Shown: positions 26,865-39,697, numbered from the stretch's first letter. The stretch is 64,000 bases of DNA from Photobacterium jeanii (GCF_001650345.1 NZ_LVHF01000029.1:372001-436000), one strand, 5' to 3'. Made by a program: numbers and translations. Notes: generated by a model not told the origin, from the sequence alone.

Positions 26865-27236
26865 ATGAGTAACCGTACTTTTCTGCAGCTTCACGGCATC
26901 ATTTACTTGGTATTTGCCTTAGCACTCTTTGTACTTCCAACAGTGATGTGGCCTATGTATGGGGTAGAAATCAATGATAAGTATGCGTACTTCTTGTCAC
27001 AGCATACCAGCATTTTCTTAGGCGCCATTGCAGCGGTGAGCTTGTTACTAAAAGACATCGAACCGGGAGAAACAGCCAAAAAGCTACTGCAAGCCTTACT
27101 GATTGGTAATCTGTTAGGTGTATTAATCACAGGGTACGCTGGCGTTACCGGTATTTTCACCGGATTTGGTTGGAGCGATCCTGCCTTCTTTCTACTGCTA
27201 TCTTTTTTGACTTTCAAGCAAGTTCAAAAGCAGTAA
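26865..27236 (+). CDS. Small four-helix membrane protein
   Basis: A 123-residue inner-membrane protein with four predicted membrane segments (about 8-28, 43-63, 72-92 and 98-118). It starts 9 bases after ydhR with AGGACC upstream, so the two are co-transcribed. It resembles unnamed small integral membrane proteins often found beside oxidoreductase genes. No catalytic motif is visible; a role as membrane partner of YdhR or as a quinone-related protein is only inference. Confidence 0.75.
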   Translation: MSNRTFLQLHGIIYLVFALALFVLPTVMWPMYGVEINDKYAYFLSQHTSIFLGAIAAVSLLLKDIEPGETAKKLLQALLIGNLLGVLITGYAGVTGIFTGFGWSDPAFFLLLSFLTFKQVQKQ

Positions 27237-27270
27237 CGGTAAACTGTAATTACAAACGACGCTTGCTTGG

Positions 27271-27303
27271 CAGTGACATAGTTCCTTATTTGCTATGTCA
27301 CTG
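27271..27303. terminator. Terminator-like hairpin between convergent genes
   Basis: CAGTGACATAG (27271-27281) pairs perfectly with CTATGTCACTG (27293-27303), eleven base pairs, between the membrane-protein gene and the convergent lipase foldase gene. No T-tract on either strand, so termination may be partial or factor-assisted. Confidence 0.6.
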
Positions 27304-27336
27304 CAGCAGCTTCATCACTCTCATCACAATTCGAAC

Positions 27337-28200
27337 TTACCCCGCCTTTACTTCCAGCGTATCCATCGTTTCTAAGGCTTGAACCCGACGCTGTTGATTC
27401 GGTGGAAAAGTCTGTTTTCTTAGATGCTCAATTTCTTGCTGACGCGTTTGTAGATCGATACTTTCATCAGCCAAAATTGCCTCACGATGCACCAAATATT
27501 CATTGAGGGTTGATTGAAATGCCACGCGCTCATCATGCAACTGCTCTAAGCGAATCGCAGCTTCAGTTCCAACCAACGCTTGCTGCTGCAAAAACCTCTC
27601 CTGATCGTCTAACGCTTGCGTATGCTGCAAGTTAATCAGCAGGCTGGCATTGCGGTAACTCTCTTGTAATGCAGGCGGTAGTTTTTCGAGCTCTTGCTGC
27701 CATTGTTGCTCGTAATCTTCGATATCAATCGCTTGCTGTTTTAACTGCAACTGCAGTAGTGCCAAACGGCGAAGTTGATTCTCTTCACCAAACAATAGCT
27801 GTTGCTCGTCGACAGTAAAAAACTGTAATTGGAGCGCAATCAATTGGTCATAAAGGTTCTGTAACCCATTAACATCCGTCAATTGTAAATTATCAGGATC
27901 AATCGCGACTAACGCTGCGCGATATTCGATAAAGCGATCAAAAAGCGCAGGATCAAGCTGATAGGCTTTTGCTTGGGCTTGATTGAAGGTAGTGAAATGC
28001 TGGTGAAGTTGACTCAATTCCGCTTCACCGACGCCAGATAAGAAATAATCGAAAGTATCACGCGCAGAGTCTTGATCAACGGCAGTATCAGCCTGCGAAG
28101 CAACCTGAAACGTACTAAACTCGGCATCCGGTAATACGGATTGGTACGCTGCACCACCCACTGCAGCGAGGCACAGAATTGACAAAAGGACCCTTTTCAT
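27337..28200 (-). CDS. lifO: Lipase-specific foldase (lipase chaperone)
   Basis: A 287-residue steric chaperone anchored to the inner membrane by its N-terminus (LLSILCLAAVGGAAYQSVL) with a long helical periplasmic part. The foldase motif R-x-x-F-D-Y-F-L-S-x is present as RDTFDYFLSG (about residues 47-56). It folds the secreted lipase encoded just upstream (75-base gap), after which the lipase leaves by type II secretion. Gene order lipase-foldase is the usual one in Vibrio and Pseudomonas. The symbol is one of several in use (lif, lipB, lipH). Confidence 0.92.
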   Translation of the reverse strand: MKRVLLSILCLAAVGGAAYQSVLPDAEFSTFQVASQADTAVDQDSARDTFDYFLSGVGEAELSQLHQHFTTFNQAQAKAYQLDPALFDRFIEYRAALVAIDPDNLQLTDVNGLQNLYDQLIALQLQFFTVDEQQLLFGEENQLRRLALLQLQLKQQAIDIEDYEQQWQQELEKLPPALQESYRNASLLINLQHTQALDDQERFLQQQALVGTEAAIRLEQLHDERVAFQSTLNEYLVHREAILADESIDLQTRQQEIEHLRKQTFPPNQQRRVQALETMDTLEVKAG

Positions 28201-28275
28201 ATGAATAACCTCCTTGTACCAATTAACATCATCAGGTTACTGCGCTAGCACAGCAACCTAATCACAACTATAAGC

Positions 28276-29217
28276 TTACAAACCTTGTTGTTGTAAGCGA
28301 TTGGCATGCTGGCGATAGATCGTCGTTGGCGCCGTTTCAAACAAGTGTGTAATACCTAACAAGCCGTTGATTTCATCTAGGTGATTCATTTTATAGTCAT
28401 TACGGATCACCTTACCAAGGTGCGTACTACATTGACCGACAAGACCATCATTTGGCTCATCAAACACTAAGCCCAATGCCACCATGGCGCCATCCGTTGG
28501 ATCCAGTGCATTCGTAAAATTGCGTGTTCCTGTCCACGAGTAGTAGTACACGCCATTAGGTGCCAAGTAATCCCCTTCACCACATGCCGTTGTCGGCACG
28601 CCTTCAGGGTATTTTTGATTAAACTTGAGTGAGCCTTCTGTGGTAAGCGCTGCCAGTGACGCCAACGGATCTTGCGGTAAATCACCACCGCCTGAGAGCA
28701 AGTTAATCAATGTCACCAACCCTTCGGCTAACTTCACAGCCACACCTTCAGAAATTGAACCTTCAGGTACAGTACCACGCACAATATCCGCCACCCGAGA
28801 ACCTTTATTCACCCCACCGATACTAGTCACAGATGCCACTAAATCTGGTGCGACAGAGCCAACATAACGCGCCGTTGGACCACCGTGACTATGACCAATC
28901 AGGTTCACTTTTTTGGCCCCAGTAACCGCAAGTACTTCTTCCACTTGTTTCAGCAATTGCTCGCCGCGCACTTCGGTACTATTGGTCGCTGAGATTTGCG
29001 CTACATATACTTTGGCACCACTTTTGGTTAACGCTTGCGGAATACCGTAGAAATAATCAATACCCGCCAATGTATCAAAACCAAACAAACCGTGAACTAA
29101 AACAATGGGATACTTAGTTGCAGTGTAGCCTTTCTGGCTTGCGCTATCTGCGCTAGTCGCTGCAAAACTAGATACTGATATGAAGCAAAATAAGAGGGAT
29201 ATCATTAAACGTTTCAA
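28276..29217 (-). CDS. lipA: Secreted triacylglycerol lipase, subfamily I.1/I.2
   Basis: A 313-residue alpha/beta-hydrolase. The signal peptide is MKRLMISLLFCFISVSSFA, cut before ATSA. The oxyanion region is PIVLVHGLFGFD, the nucleophile elbow is GHSHGG, the catalytic Asp is in DPTDG or NDGLVGQCS and the His in MNHLDE. Two cysteines (TTACGEGD and VGQCSTH) match the conserved disulfide of foldase-dependent lipases. I place the start at TTG 29217, which has AAGGAG 7 bases upstream; the first in-frame ATG inside the signal peptide (29205) has no such site. The next gene is its foldase. Confidence 0.93.
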   Translation of the reverse strand: MKRLMISLLFCFISVSSFAATSADSASQKGYTATKYPIVLVHGLFGFDTLAGIDYFYGIPQALTKSGAKVYVAQISATNSTEVRGEQLLKQVEEVLAVTGAKKVNLIGHSHGGPTARYVGSVAPDLVASVTSIGGVNKGSRVADIVRGTVPEGSISEGVAVKLAEGLVTLINLLSGGGDLPQDPLASLAALTTEGSLKFNQKYPEGVPTTACGEGDYLAPNGVYYYSWTGTRNFTNALDPTDGAMVALGLVFDEPNDGLVGQCSTHLGKVIRNDYKMNHLDEINGLLGITHLFETAPTTIYRQHANRLQQQGL

Positions 29218-29490
29218 TTTTACTCTCCTTGTGTGACCTCCGATGAGTAAAATAAAACCTAGTATGAACCACAGCGCACACAAATAAGATAAGCAAGATT
29301 GTGACGCTAATATGATTTTTTCTTTTAAATTCAGCCTTTTTGGCAACTCAGCTTGAAAATTTGTCGCTTAAGAAAGAAGTAGAAAGAAAATAAGCCAAGG
29401 GAATAAAAATAATAAGAATGCAGCGAAGAATTACCAGGATCACCAATCTGCTGGCACCTCTTGCTTGAGATACCAGCCATAACATTTCAG

Positions 29491-29952
29491 CTATGCATTC
29501 GTAGTATTCACCACCTCATCACTCTGTCGAGTTTGTGCTTCCACTGCGTTCAAAATAGCGTGCAAGCCTTGAGTTCGTGTCGGTGTTAAATGCTGAGTCA
29601 GTTCCAACTGTTCAAACCAAGCGCGAATATCAAACGCTCTGGCATCTTCAAGCGACTGTTGATCATAGGCAATGCGAACCAAAGCCAATAAACCACGTAC
29701 AATGGCGGCATCGCTGTAAGCATTTAAAACCAGCTTAGAAGATAACTTTTCACTCGATTTTGTCTCTGATGGTTGCTGCTCAATCGTCAGCACGAGCCAT
29801 ACTTGGCTCTGGCAACCTGAAACTAATGCTTCAGCACAGCGCTGTTCAACAGGCAAGGTCGCGTATCGCTCGCCCAACTCAATCAAGTACAGATAGCGAT
29901 CTTCCCAATCTCGGCAACGTTTAAAGTTACGACTGATCTTATCGGGGGTCAT
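29491..29952 (-). CDS. sufE: Sulfur acceptor protein SufE
   Basis: A 153-residue partner of SufS that takes the persulfide on its cysteine (VSGCQSQVWL, the SufE motif) and passes it to SufB. ATG at 29952 overlaps the sufS stop as ATGA; the frame extends upstream but that part lies within sufS. It is the last gene of sufABCDSE, in E. coli order. Confidence 0.94.
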   Translation of the reverse strand: MTPDKISRNFKRCRDWEDRYLYLIELGERYATLPVEQRCAEALVSGCQSQVWLVLTIEQQPSETKSSEKLSSKLVLNAYSDAAIVRGLLALVRIAYDQQSLEDARAFDIRAWFEQLELTQHLTPTRTQGLHAILNAVEAQTRQSDEVVNTTNA

Positions 29953-31259
29953 TTTCTCTCTCCAAACAAACCTTGAATGCGACATAAACCTTCAATCAAC
30001 TGATCCACATCGTGCTGGTCGGTATATAGCCCTAGCGACACTCGACATACTGACGACTGCCCCAACGTTTTAAGCAAAGGCATCGCACACAGATGGCCGG
30101 TGCGGATCGCAATACCATAACGATCCAAAAATGCGCCAACATCAAAAGCATGCAAACCGTTAAGATTAAAACTCACCACACCAATAGTAGGTAGTGACGA
30201 TGAGCCATAAATCTCTATTCCATCAATATCTTGCAAGCCTTTAAGCAAAGAACGCATCAGGCTCGATTCATGTTTTTCAATCTCAACCAAGCCTATCGAT
30301 GTAAGGTAATCAATCGCGGCCCCAAAACCCAAGATGCCAGCAATATTGGGCGTTCCAGCTTCAAAACACCACGGCGCTTGAGTAAAGCCCGTACCTGTCG
30401 GCAGTCTGACCTGCTCTATCATGGCACCACCGCCTTCCCACGGTTGCATCTGGCTTAAACGATTTGGCTTAACGTACAGTGCGCCGACACCCGTAGGGCC
30501 ATAGAGTTTATGTGCAGAGAAAACATAAAAATCGCAATCTAGCTCGTGTACATCAATACGCTGATGCATGACCGCCTGCGCGCCATCCACCAGCACAGCA
30601 ACATCGGCTTGATGGGCGATTTCAATAAACGATTTTATAGGGTTTACCGTACCCAATACGTTAGATACATGCGTGATCGCTAACAATTTCGTGCGTTGAG
30701 TGATCAGTTGCTGCAAAGCTTGTTCATCAAGCTCATGTTGCGCATTGAGCCGCCATACTTTGATGATTAACCCCAAACGTTCTGCCAACATCTGCCAAGG
30801 CACAATATTGGCGTGATGCTCCATTTCCGTGATGATAATTTCATCACCCGCCTGTACGTTATGAGCTAAATAACTGTTCGCGACTAGGTTAATCGCCTCT
30901 GTCGTCCCCTTGGTGAAAATCAGTCCTTTAGTCGCTGAACTTTCAGGTGAGTGTTGACGATAAGCTGCCGAAGCACCGATAAAATCAGCCACTTTGCTAC
31001 GTACAAATTCAAGATTTTCAGTCGCGTTGGCACTCAGCTTATGAACGCCACGGTGAACGCTGGCATATTCATGATGATAAAACTGGTTCATCCGCTCAAT
31101 CACAGCCGTTGGCGTTTGTGCGGTTGCTGCGGAATCTAGATACACTAAAGATTTGTCGTAAACCTGAGTTTGTAAGGTTGGAAAATCCTTACGCCACGGG
31201 CTTGTTAACACTGAAGCTGATCGAGATGGGGTTAATAATTCTGTCGTTGATGTCACCAT
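29949..31259 (-). CDS. sufS: Cysteine desulfurase SufS
   Basis: A 436-residue PLP enzyme of the group II desulfurases. The PLP lysine is in FSAHKLYGPTGVGALYV, and the active cysteine in RTGHLCAMPLLK (about 370). The start ATG at 31259 overlaps the sufD stop (TGATG). It starts with an unusual serine/threonine-rich stretch (MVTSTTELLTPSRSASVL) before the standard RKDFP segment, making it about 30 residues longer at the N-terminus than E. coli SufS. It overlaps sufE by 4 bases and must work with it. Confidence 0.95.
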   Translation of the reverse strand: MVTSTTELLTPSRSASVLTSPWRKDFPTLQTQVYDKSLVYLDSAATAQTPTAVIERMNQFYHHEYASVHRGVHKLSANATENLEFVRSKVADFIGASAAYRQHSPESSATKGLIFTKGTTEAINLVANSYLAHNVQAGDEIIITEMEHHANIVPWQMLAERLGLIIKVWRLNAQHELDEQALQQLITQRTKLLAITHVSNVLGTVNPIKSFIEIAHQADVAVLVDGAQAVMHQRIDVHELDCDFYVFSAHKLYGPTGVGALYVKPNRLSQMQPWEGGGAMIEQVRLPTGTGFTQAPWCFEAGTPNIAGILGFGAAIDYLTSIGLVEIEKHESSLMRSLLKGLQDIDGIEIYGSSSLPTIGVVSFNLNGLHAFDVGAFLDRYGIAIRTGHLCAMPLLKTLGQSSVCRVSLGLYTDQHDVDQLIEGLCRIQGLFGERK

Positions 31260-32503
31260 CACTCTTTTACCTCCCAAATATGATTCCAACGGCGACTGGC
31301 GTAGCGCCTCACGTAGTCATTCGGGATTTTTTCAATCACTTCAGCCGCAAAGGCATAAATGATCATTTGCTCTGCTTGGGGCTTAGCAATCCCCCGCGCT
31401 TGCAAATAAAAGAGTTGTTCTGGGTCTAATTGCCCTGTAGTTGCTCCATGGCTACATTTGACATCATCGGCATAAATTTCGAGTTTAGGTTTGCTGCTGA
31501 TCTTAGCGTTATCACTCAAAAGCAAATTATGATTATCCATTTGCCCATCGGTTTTTATCGCCTCTGAATCCACTAAAATCATGCCATCGAAACTACCAAT
31601 GGCTTGTTGCTGAGCAATAACCTTATGGCATTGTTGGCTGCTGCAATGCGCTCCTTGATGACGTAAATACGTACGGGTATCAAACACCTGCTTGCCTCGT
31701 GGCAATGCCAAGCTATTCATCTCGGCATAACCATTGTCAGCAGTTAATGTACTGCTTGTTTGGTGGCGAACTTGCGCCCCGCTCAACATCACCACAGTAC
31801 TTTGCATCTGACTATCACGCGCTAATGCGACATCATTATGTGCATAATGTGCTTGATGATCGCCTTCTTCGATGAGCTTGGTATGGTTTAAACTCGCATT
31901 GTCGGCCACCTTGGCGCTGAATCGCGACAGACTCACACCACCACCGTGTTGGGCACTTTGCTGCAATGATAGGTGATGCTCTATCACCTCACACTGCGCC
32001 ATTTCACCAACTTCAATATGATGGCGATAGCTCGCCACTTCACCTTTATTGCCAGAACTTAAGTGGAACAAATATATCGGTTTGTCGATCTTCGCGCGCG
32101 GCTTCACTGTCATCCAAACACCCGCGCTCGCTGTGGCGTCAATCAACAGCGACAATGCATCCCCATTTACGGACTGACGCAAACCTTGTTGCGCCTCCTC
32201 TGGCATTTTCTTAACTGGCGTCACCTCAACATTCGGGATCCAATCAGACAGACGTGTACTGAACTTGCCATCGAAAAAGACCAAACGGTAACAATCAAAA
32301 CTTAGGCTTAAACTTTCATAAGAGAGGCTATCAATATGGTAATGCGCGGTTTCGCTAATAGGTGACGTCGCTAAAGCAGATAAAGGGGTATACAACCAAT
32401 CTTGATGCTGTTGGCTAGGTAAACCCATTGCGACCAATTGCTGCCACTGTGCTTGTTGCCAAGTGACTTCTTTCGCCAAATTCGCAAATTCAAACAATGC
32501 CAT
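31259..32503 (-). CDS. sufD: Fe-S scaffold protein SufD
   Basis: A 414-residue beta-helix scaffold that joins SufB and SufC in the SufBC2D complex. The conserved C-terminal part is present: KPKLEIYADDVKCSHGATTGQLD and FYLQARGI. ATG at 32503 lies 4 bases after the sufC stop; a longer frame from 32548 overlaps sufC and is unlikely. Confidence 0.95.
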   Translation of the reverse strand: MALFEFANLAKEVTWQQAQWQQLVAMGLPSQQHQDWLYTPLSALATSPISETAHYHIDSLSYESLSLSFDCYRLVFFDGKFSTRLSDWIPNVEVTPVKKMPEEAQQGLRQSVNGDALSLLIDATASAGVWMTVKPRAKIDKPIYLFHLSSGNKGEVASYRHHIEVGEMAQCEVIEHHLSLQQSAQHGGGVSLSRFSAKVADNASLNHTKLIEEGDHQAHYAHNDVALARDSQMQSTVVMLSGAQVRHQTSSTLTADNGYAEMNSLALPRGKQVFDTRTYLRHQGAHCSSQQCHKVIAQQQAIGSFDGMILVDSEAIKTDGQMDNHNLLLSDNAKISSKPKLEIYADDVKCSHGATTGQLDPEQLFYLQARGIAKPQAEQMIIYAFAAEVIEKIPNDYVRRYASRRWNHIWEVKE

Positions 32504-32507
32504 GTGA

Positions 32508-33254
32508 TTATTCTTCACCAATGAGCCAGCCATAGCCTTTTTCCTCAAGGGTTGCTGCTAAAGTATGATCGCCTGATTTAATGATTTTTCCTTTGTAGAG
32601 CACATGTACAAAGTCAGGCTTAATGTAATCAAGAATGCGCTGATAATGCGTCACCATAATAAAGGCGCGCTTACCATCTCGCAGCGAGTTCACCCCATGA
32701 GAAACCGCCTTTAAGGCATCAATATCTAACCCAGAATCTGTCTCATCCAGCACGCAAAGTTGAGGCGATAACACTGCCATTTGCAAAATATCGTTACGCT
32801 TTTTTTCACCGCCAGAAAATCCCTCATTAACAGAACGCTCAAGCAAGTCCATCGGCATTTTGAGCAAGGCCGCTTTTTCTTCTAGCAAATCTTCAAATTC
32901 AAAACGATCGAGCTCATCTTTGCCTTGGTATTGGCGAATGCCGTTTAGTGCCGTTTTTAAAAAGAGTTTATTACTGACGCCGGGAATTTCGACCGGGTAT
33001 TGGAAAGCAAGAAAGACCCCTTCTCCAGCACGTTCATCAGGATCTAATTCCGTAATGTCTTTACCGTTAAAGCTTATTTCCCCCTCAATAACTTCGTAAT
33101 CCTCCTTGCCTGCTAGCGTCGCAGATAAGGTACTTTTTCCTGAGCCATTTGGCCCCATAATGGCGTGTACCTCTCCGGGTCGTACCGTTAAATCAATGCC
33201 GTGCAAGATGGGATTATCTCCAACCTGCACATGTAAATTTTTTATATTTAACAT
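32508..33254 (-). CDS. sufC: Fe-S assembly ATPase SufC
   Basis: A 248-residue ABC-type ATPase without membrane domain. Walker A is GPNGSGKST, signature FSGGEKKR and Walker B LCVLDETDSGLD, the form specific to SufC. It drives the SufBC2D scaffold. The gap to sufB is 8 bases and to sufD 4 bases. Length matches E. coli SufC exactly. Confidence 0.96.
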   Translation of the reverse strand: MLNIKNLHVQVGDNPILHGIDLTVRPGEVHAIMGPNGSGKSTLSATLAGKEDYEVIEGEISFNGKDITELDPDERAGEGVFLAFQYPVEIPGVSNKLFLKTALNGIRQYQGKDELDRFEFEDLLEEKAALLKMPMDLLERSVNEGFSGGEKKRNDILQMAVLSPQLCVLDETDSGLDIDALKAVSHGVNSLRDGKRAFIMVTHYQRILDYIKPDFVHVLYKGKIIKSGDHTLAATLEEKGYGWLIGEE

Positions 33255-33262
33255 GGTGTTAT

Positions 33263-34780
33263 TTATCCTACGCTGTGTTCTAAGCTAATTGATAGTAGCT
33301 TTTGCGCCTCAACCGCAAACTCAAGCGGCAGCTCTGAAAAGACGTCTTTACAAAAACCGTTCACAATCATGGAGATCGCATCATCTTCACTGATCCCTCG
33401 TTGGCTACAGTAGAAAAGCTGATCTTCGCCAATGCGGGAAGTGGTTGCTTCATGCTCAATTTGGGCGGTAGGGTTTTGAACTTGAATATCAGGGAAGGTA
33501 TGCGCGCCACACTGAGTGCCAATTAACATTGAATCGCATTGAGTGAAGTTTCGAGCCCCTTTTGCGTTCGGCAGTACCTTGACTAAACCTCGATAGCTAT
33601 TTTGGCTTTTCCCCGCTGAGATCCCTTTCGAGATAATGGTCGAACGAGTATTTTGACCAATGTGGATCATCTTAGTCCCGGTATCGGCTTGCTGATCACC
33701 GCTGGTTAAAGCAACGGAGAAAAACTCCCCTACCGAGTTATCACCTTTCAAAATAACGCTTGGGTATTTCCACGTGATCGCCGAGCCTGTTTCTGACTGC
33801 GTCCACGACATCTTGCTATTGTCACCTTCGCAAACCGCTCGCTTGGTAACAAAATTCAAAATGCCACCTTGTGAATTTTCTTCTCCAGCAAACCAGTTTT
33901 GCACCGTGGAATACTTTACTTCAGCATCTTTGTGGACAATCACTTCTACCACTGCCGCATGCAGTTGATAACTATCACGCACTGGCGCTGAGCAACCTTC
34001 GATATAACTGACATACGCGCCTTCATCAGCCACCAAAATGGTGCGCTCAAATTGACCCGTTTTAGACTGATTAATACGAAAATACGTAGAGAGTTCGCGA
34101 GGACAGCGCACACCAGGCGGGATGTAGACAAACGTACCATCGGAAGCAACTGCGGCGTTAAGGGCTGCGAAGAAGTTATCTTTAGGTGGCACAACAGTCC
34201 CTAAGTATTGTTTCAATAACTCAGGGTAATCTTGAATTGCCTCACTGAAAGAGCAAAAGATAATCCCTTGTTGCTGCAGTTCTTCACGGTAAGTCGTGGT
34301 CACCGAAACGGAATCGAAAATCGCATCCACTGCGATTTCTTTACCTTCACGAACAGGCACCCCCAGCTGTTCAAAGGCCTCTTCAACTTCCGACGTTAAA
34401 TAAGCATTTGCTCCGTCATGCTTTTGCTGAGTCTGCACCTGAACATGGGATTGGCTTGAATCAGAATCTGATGACTCATCATCGCCATCACAAGAAGCGC
34501 AGCTAGGAGCTGAATAGTAACTGTAGTCTTGGTAATCAAGGGGAGGATACTCAGCTTTTAGCCAATGGGGTTCTTCCATCTGACACCACAAGCGATAAGC
34601 TTCTAACCGAAAAGCCAACATCCATTCAGGCTCATTGCGCTTAGCAGAAATAGCGCGCACGACCTCCTCGTTTAAACCTTTACTGAAGGTATCGCTCGCC
34701 AGTTCGGTATAAAACCCTTCTTTGTAGTGGCTGGAATCGATCATTGCTTCCACTTCGGGTTGGACGTCTAATTTATCCAT
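33263..34780 (-). CDS. sufB: Fe-S scaffold protein SufB
   Basis: A 505-residue core scaffold for Fe-S assembly. It follows E. coli SufB closely, including [28 protein letters not shown] and the C-terminal [18 protein letters not shown]. After CASCDGD (about residue 98) there is a serine/aspartate/glutamine-rich insert about ten residues longer than in E. coli. ATG at 34780 lies one base after the sufA stop; the longer frame from 34816 lies within sufA. Confidence 0.96.
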   Translation of the reverse strand: MDKLDVQPEVEAMIDSSHYKEGFYTELASDTFSKGLNEEVVRAISAKRNEPEWMLAFRLEAYRLWCQMEEPHWLKAEYPPLDYQDYSYYSAPSCASCDGDDESSDSDSSQSHVQVQTQQKHDGANAYLTSEVEEAFEQLGVPVREGKEIAVDAIFDSVSVTTTYREELQQQGIIFCSFSEAIQDYPELLKQYLGTVVPPKDNFFAALNAAVASDGTFVYIPPGVRCPRELSTYFRINQSKTGQFERTILVADEGAYVSYIEGCSAPVRDSYQLHAAVVEVIVHKDAEVKYSTVQNWFAGEENSQGGILNFVTKRAVCEGDNSKMSWTQSETGSAITWKYPSVILKGDNSVGEFFSVALTSGDQQADTGTKMIHIGQNTRSTIISKGISAGKSQNSYRGLVKVLPNAKGARNFTQCDSMLIGTQCGAHTFPDIQVQNPTAQIEHEATTSRIGEDQLFYCSQRGISEDDAISMIVNGFCKDVFSELPLEFAVEAQKLLSISLEHSVG

Positions 34781-34781
34781 C

Positions 34782-35150
34782 TCATACCCCAAAGCTTTCA
34801 CCACAACCACAGACATTTTTCACATTTGGGTTGGTATAAATAAACACTTGATTAAGCCCCTGACGAACATAATCAATTTCAGTTCCATCAACAAAAGGCA
34901 TCGCTTTTAGGGCAACAAAAATGGTCACCCCGTGTGACTCGAACGTTAAATCGTCATCCTTTGGCTGCTCAATCATCTTGATATCGTAGGCATAGCCAGT
35001 ACAACCCGATGTTCTCACCGATAAGTAAAAGCACTGACCTGCTTTCGTTAAACTCGCCACCTGCTTGGCTGCTGACGGTGTCAGTGTGACTCCTTGCCAA
35101 GTCATACTTGCCAACGAAACCTCAGTGGTAACCCCTGCATTGTTTTCCAT
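34782..35150 (-). CDS. sufA: A-type Fe-S carrier SufA
   Basis: A 122-residue carrier with the three conserved cysteines of A-type proteins (SGCTGYAY and the C-terminal CGCGESF). First gene of the operon. ATG at 35150 has GG/AGG elements upstream; the longer frame from 35183 runs into the Fur box. The Fur box 30 bases upstream indicates repression by iron. Confidence 0.94.
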   Translation of the reverse strand: MENNAGVTTEVSLASMTWQGVTLTPSAAKQVASLTKAGQCFYLSVRTSGCTGYAYDIKMIEQPKDDDLTFESHGVTIFVALKAMPFVDGTEIDYVRQGLNQVFIYTNPNVKNVCGCGESFGV

Positions 35151-35179
35151 TTTTCCTACCTTGATGCTGGCGAAAACAA

Positions 35180-35198
35180 CCAAATGATAATCATTATC
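35180..35198 (-). promoter_or_regulatory. Fur box of the suf operon
   Basis: The 19 bases match GATAATGATAATCATTATC at 16 positions, with a perfect TGATAAT-C-ATTATCA core. It lies 30 bases upstream of sufA, overlapping the likely promoter. Confidence 0.88.
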
Positions 35199-35241
35199 AA
35201 AATGTATTCAACCTTAACTTTAGTATGGAAATGACCTACCA

Positions 35242-35288
35242 ACACCACATATTGATCACAAAGCAAATTAAAACACCACATATTGACA
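35242..35288 (+). promoter_or_regulatory. Two NrdR-like boxes in tandem
   Basis: The 16-mers beginning at 35242 and 35273 share ACACCACATATTGA exactly and lie 31 bases apart. Each resembles the NrdR box (ACACWATATATWGTGT) at about 11 of 16 positions. NrdR is known to bind two such boxes three helical turns apart, upstream of nrd operons. The second overlaps the -35 element. Confidence 0.7.
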
Positions 35289-35310
35289 TACGGATGATAA
35301 TAATTATTAT
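35283..35310 (+). promoter_or_regulatory. Probable promoter of nrdHIEF
   Basis: TTGACA (35283-35288) and TATTAT (35305-35310) with a 16-base spacer, ending 26 bases before the nrdH ATG. It is overlapped by an NrdR-like box at the -35 and by a Fur box across spacer and -10. Confidence 0.65.
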
Positions 35311-35311
35311 T
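35293..35311 (+). promoter_or_regulatory. Fur box of the nrdHIEF operon
   Basis: GATGATAATAATTATTATT differs at two positions from the perfect Fur palindrome found at 24816-24834. It covers the spacer and -10 of the nrdH promoter, so iron-loaded Fur would block it. Confidence 0.75.
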
Positions 35312-35336
35312 ACCATGAATTTAAAAGGAGTAAATT

Positions 35337-35561
35337 ATGGACATCATTGTGTATTCAAAGCCTGCTTGTGTGCAGTGCACGGCAACTCAAAGAGCACTGG
35401 AGAGCAAAGGGATTCAATATCGCTATATTGATTTATCGACAGACAGCGCAGCCCAAGAGCACGTACTTTCATTAGGTTATCGTCAAGCGCCAGTCGTGGT
35501 AGCAGGAAAAGATCATTGGTCTGGTTTTCGTCCTGATTTAATCAATAGGATCACACAATGA
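35337..35561 (+). CDS. nrdH: Glutaredoxin-like protein NrdH
   Basis: A 74-residue redoxin that reduces the class Ib ribonucleotide reductase. The active site is CVQC (residues 11-14) and the C-terminal WSGFRPDLI is the NrdH signature. AAAGGAG precedes the ATG. First gene of nrdHIEF; its end overlaps nrdI by 4 bases. Confidence 0.95.
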   Translation: MDIIVYSKPACVQCTATQRALESKGIQYRYIDLSTDSAAQEHVLSLGYRQAPVVVAGKDHWSGFRPDLINRITQ

Positions 35562-36061
35562 TCGTTTATTACTCTAGCTCTTCTGGTAACACGCACCGCT
35601 TTGTTGAACAGCTCCAAATGCCCGCGATAAGGCTACCTGAACCGCCCGTCGGTGAACTTTCTATAATCAACCAGCCTTTTATTTTGATCTGTCCAACGTA
35701 CGCCGATGGTAAAGGTATCGGAGCAGTGCCTAAAGCCGTGATCCATGCTATCAACAACACCAAGGTTCGACAGCAAATAAGAGGTGTTATTGCCTCTGGC
35801 AATCGTAACTTTGGTCACTTGTTCGCTCAGGCTGGCGATATTATTGCCAGCAAATGCCACGTCCCCATTTTGTATCGCTTTGAACTCTCAGGCACAGCAA
35901 GTGATGTCGCGACGGTACGCCGTGGGATCACACAATTTTGGCATCATCAACGCCAGACAGAGCCGCAAAATAGCGCACCGAGCCAAAGCAAACAGATACA
36001 AACTCCGCCTTTACAAGAACCTCTGACTACACACCCAGAAAGGGATCTTTCGTTGCCTTAA
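35558..36061 (+). CDS. nrdI: Flavodoxin-like NrdI
   Basis: A 167-residue FMN protein that supplies superoxide to build the dimanganese-tyrosyl radical of NrdF. The FMN loop is YYSSSSGNTHRF; GNRNFG is also conserved. About 30 residues at the C-terminus (from HHQRQTEPQNS, rich in Q, P and T) go beyond the usual length of about 135 and look disordered. Confidence 0.94.
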   Translation: MIVYYSSSSGNTHRFVEQLQMPAIRLPEPPVGELSIINQPFILICPTYADGKGIGAVPKAVIHAINNTKVRQQIRGVIASGNRNFGHLFAQAGDIIASKCHVPILYRFELSGTASDVATVRRGITQFWHHQRQTEPQNSAPSQSKQIQTPPLQEPLTTHPERDLSLP

Positions 36062-36078
36062 CCGAATGAGTACTCGCT

Positions 36079-39218
<3,140 letters not shown>

Positions 39219-39308
39219 CTTCCAGACTTAACGTCATGATAAAAAAGAGGAATACAACAAATAGACTGTCGATAACATAACTTCATCTGCTATCATTTTT
39301 CTAGACCG

Positions 39309-39333
39309 ATTAGGCTGCTAAATGCAGCCTAAT
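39309..39333 (+). terminator. Terminator-like hairpin after nrdF
   Basis: ATTAGGCTGC (39309-39318) pairs with GCAGCCTAAT (39324-39333), ten base pairs and a five-base loop, 90 bases past nrdF. The T-tract is poor. Confidence 0.6.
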
Positions 39334-39697
39334 TGCTCCTATCACTTACTCGTTGTGATCGATTTACAAACAAGACAAACACCAATCGTTATTTAATCGA
39401 GTCTTAAACAAAACAATATAATAAAGTGTTAAAACTATACCAAACACGAATAAAATCGAGTTTTGAATTACAAACCACATATTCAAAATCACAACAAACA
39501 TATATTCCAAACCTGCCTTTAATATTTTACTTTCATTGTTTTTACCACCTTAGATGAAGTGAAGCATCATAAGTCATTCTTATTACTTTTTTTCAAAAAC
39601 AACATAAAATAAATCATTGCAAATAATACACTAAAGGCATTGTTTAACTACAAACCTTGAGTTATTATCCTTGGCATCAGTTTTCTTGAGAATTTCT
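39334..39697. other. AT-rich gap before the MarR gene
   Basis: Strongly AT-rich and without a supported gene; presumably holds the promoter of the MarR-family gene near 39610-39680. No clear operator palindrome recognised. Confidence 0.45.
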
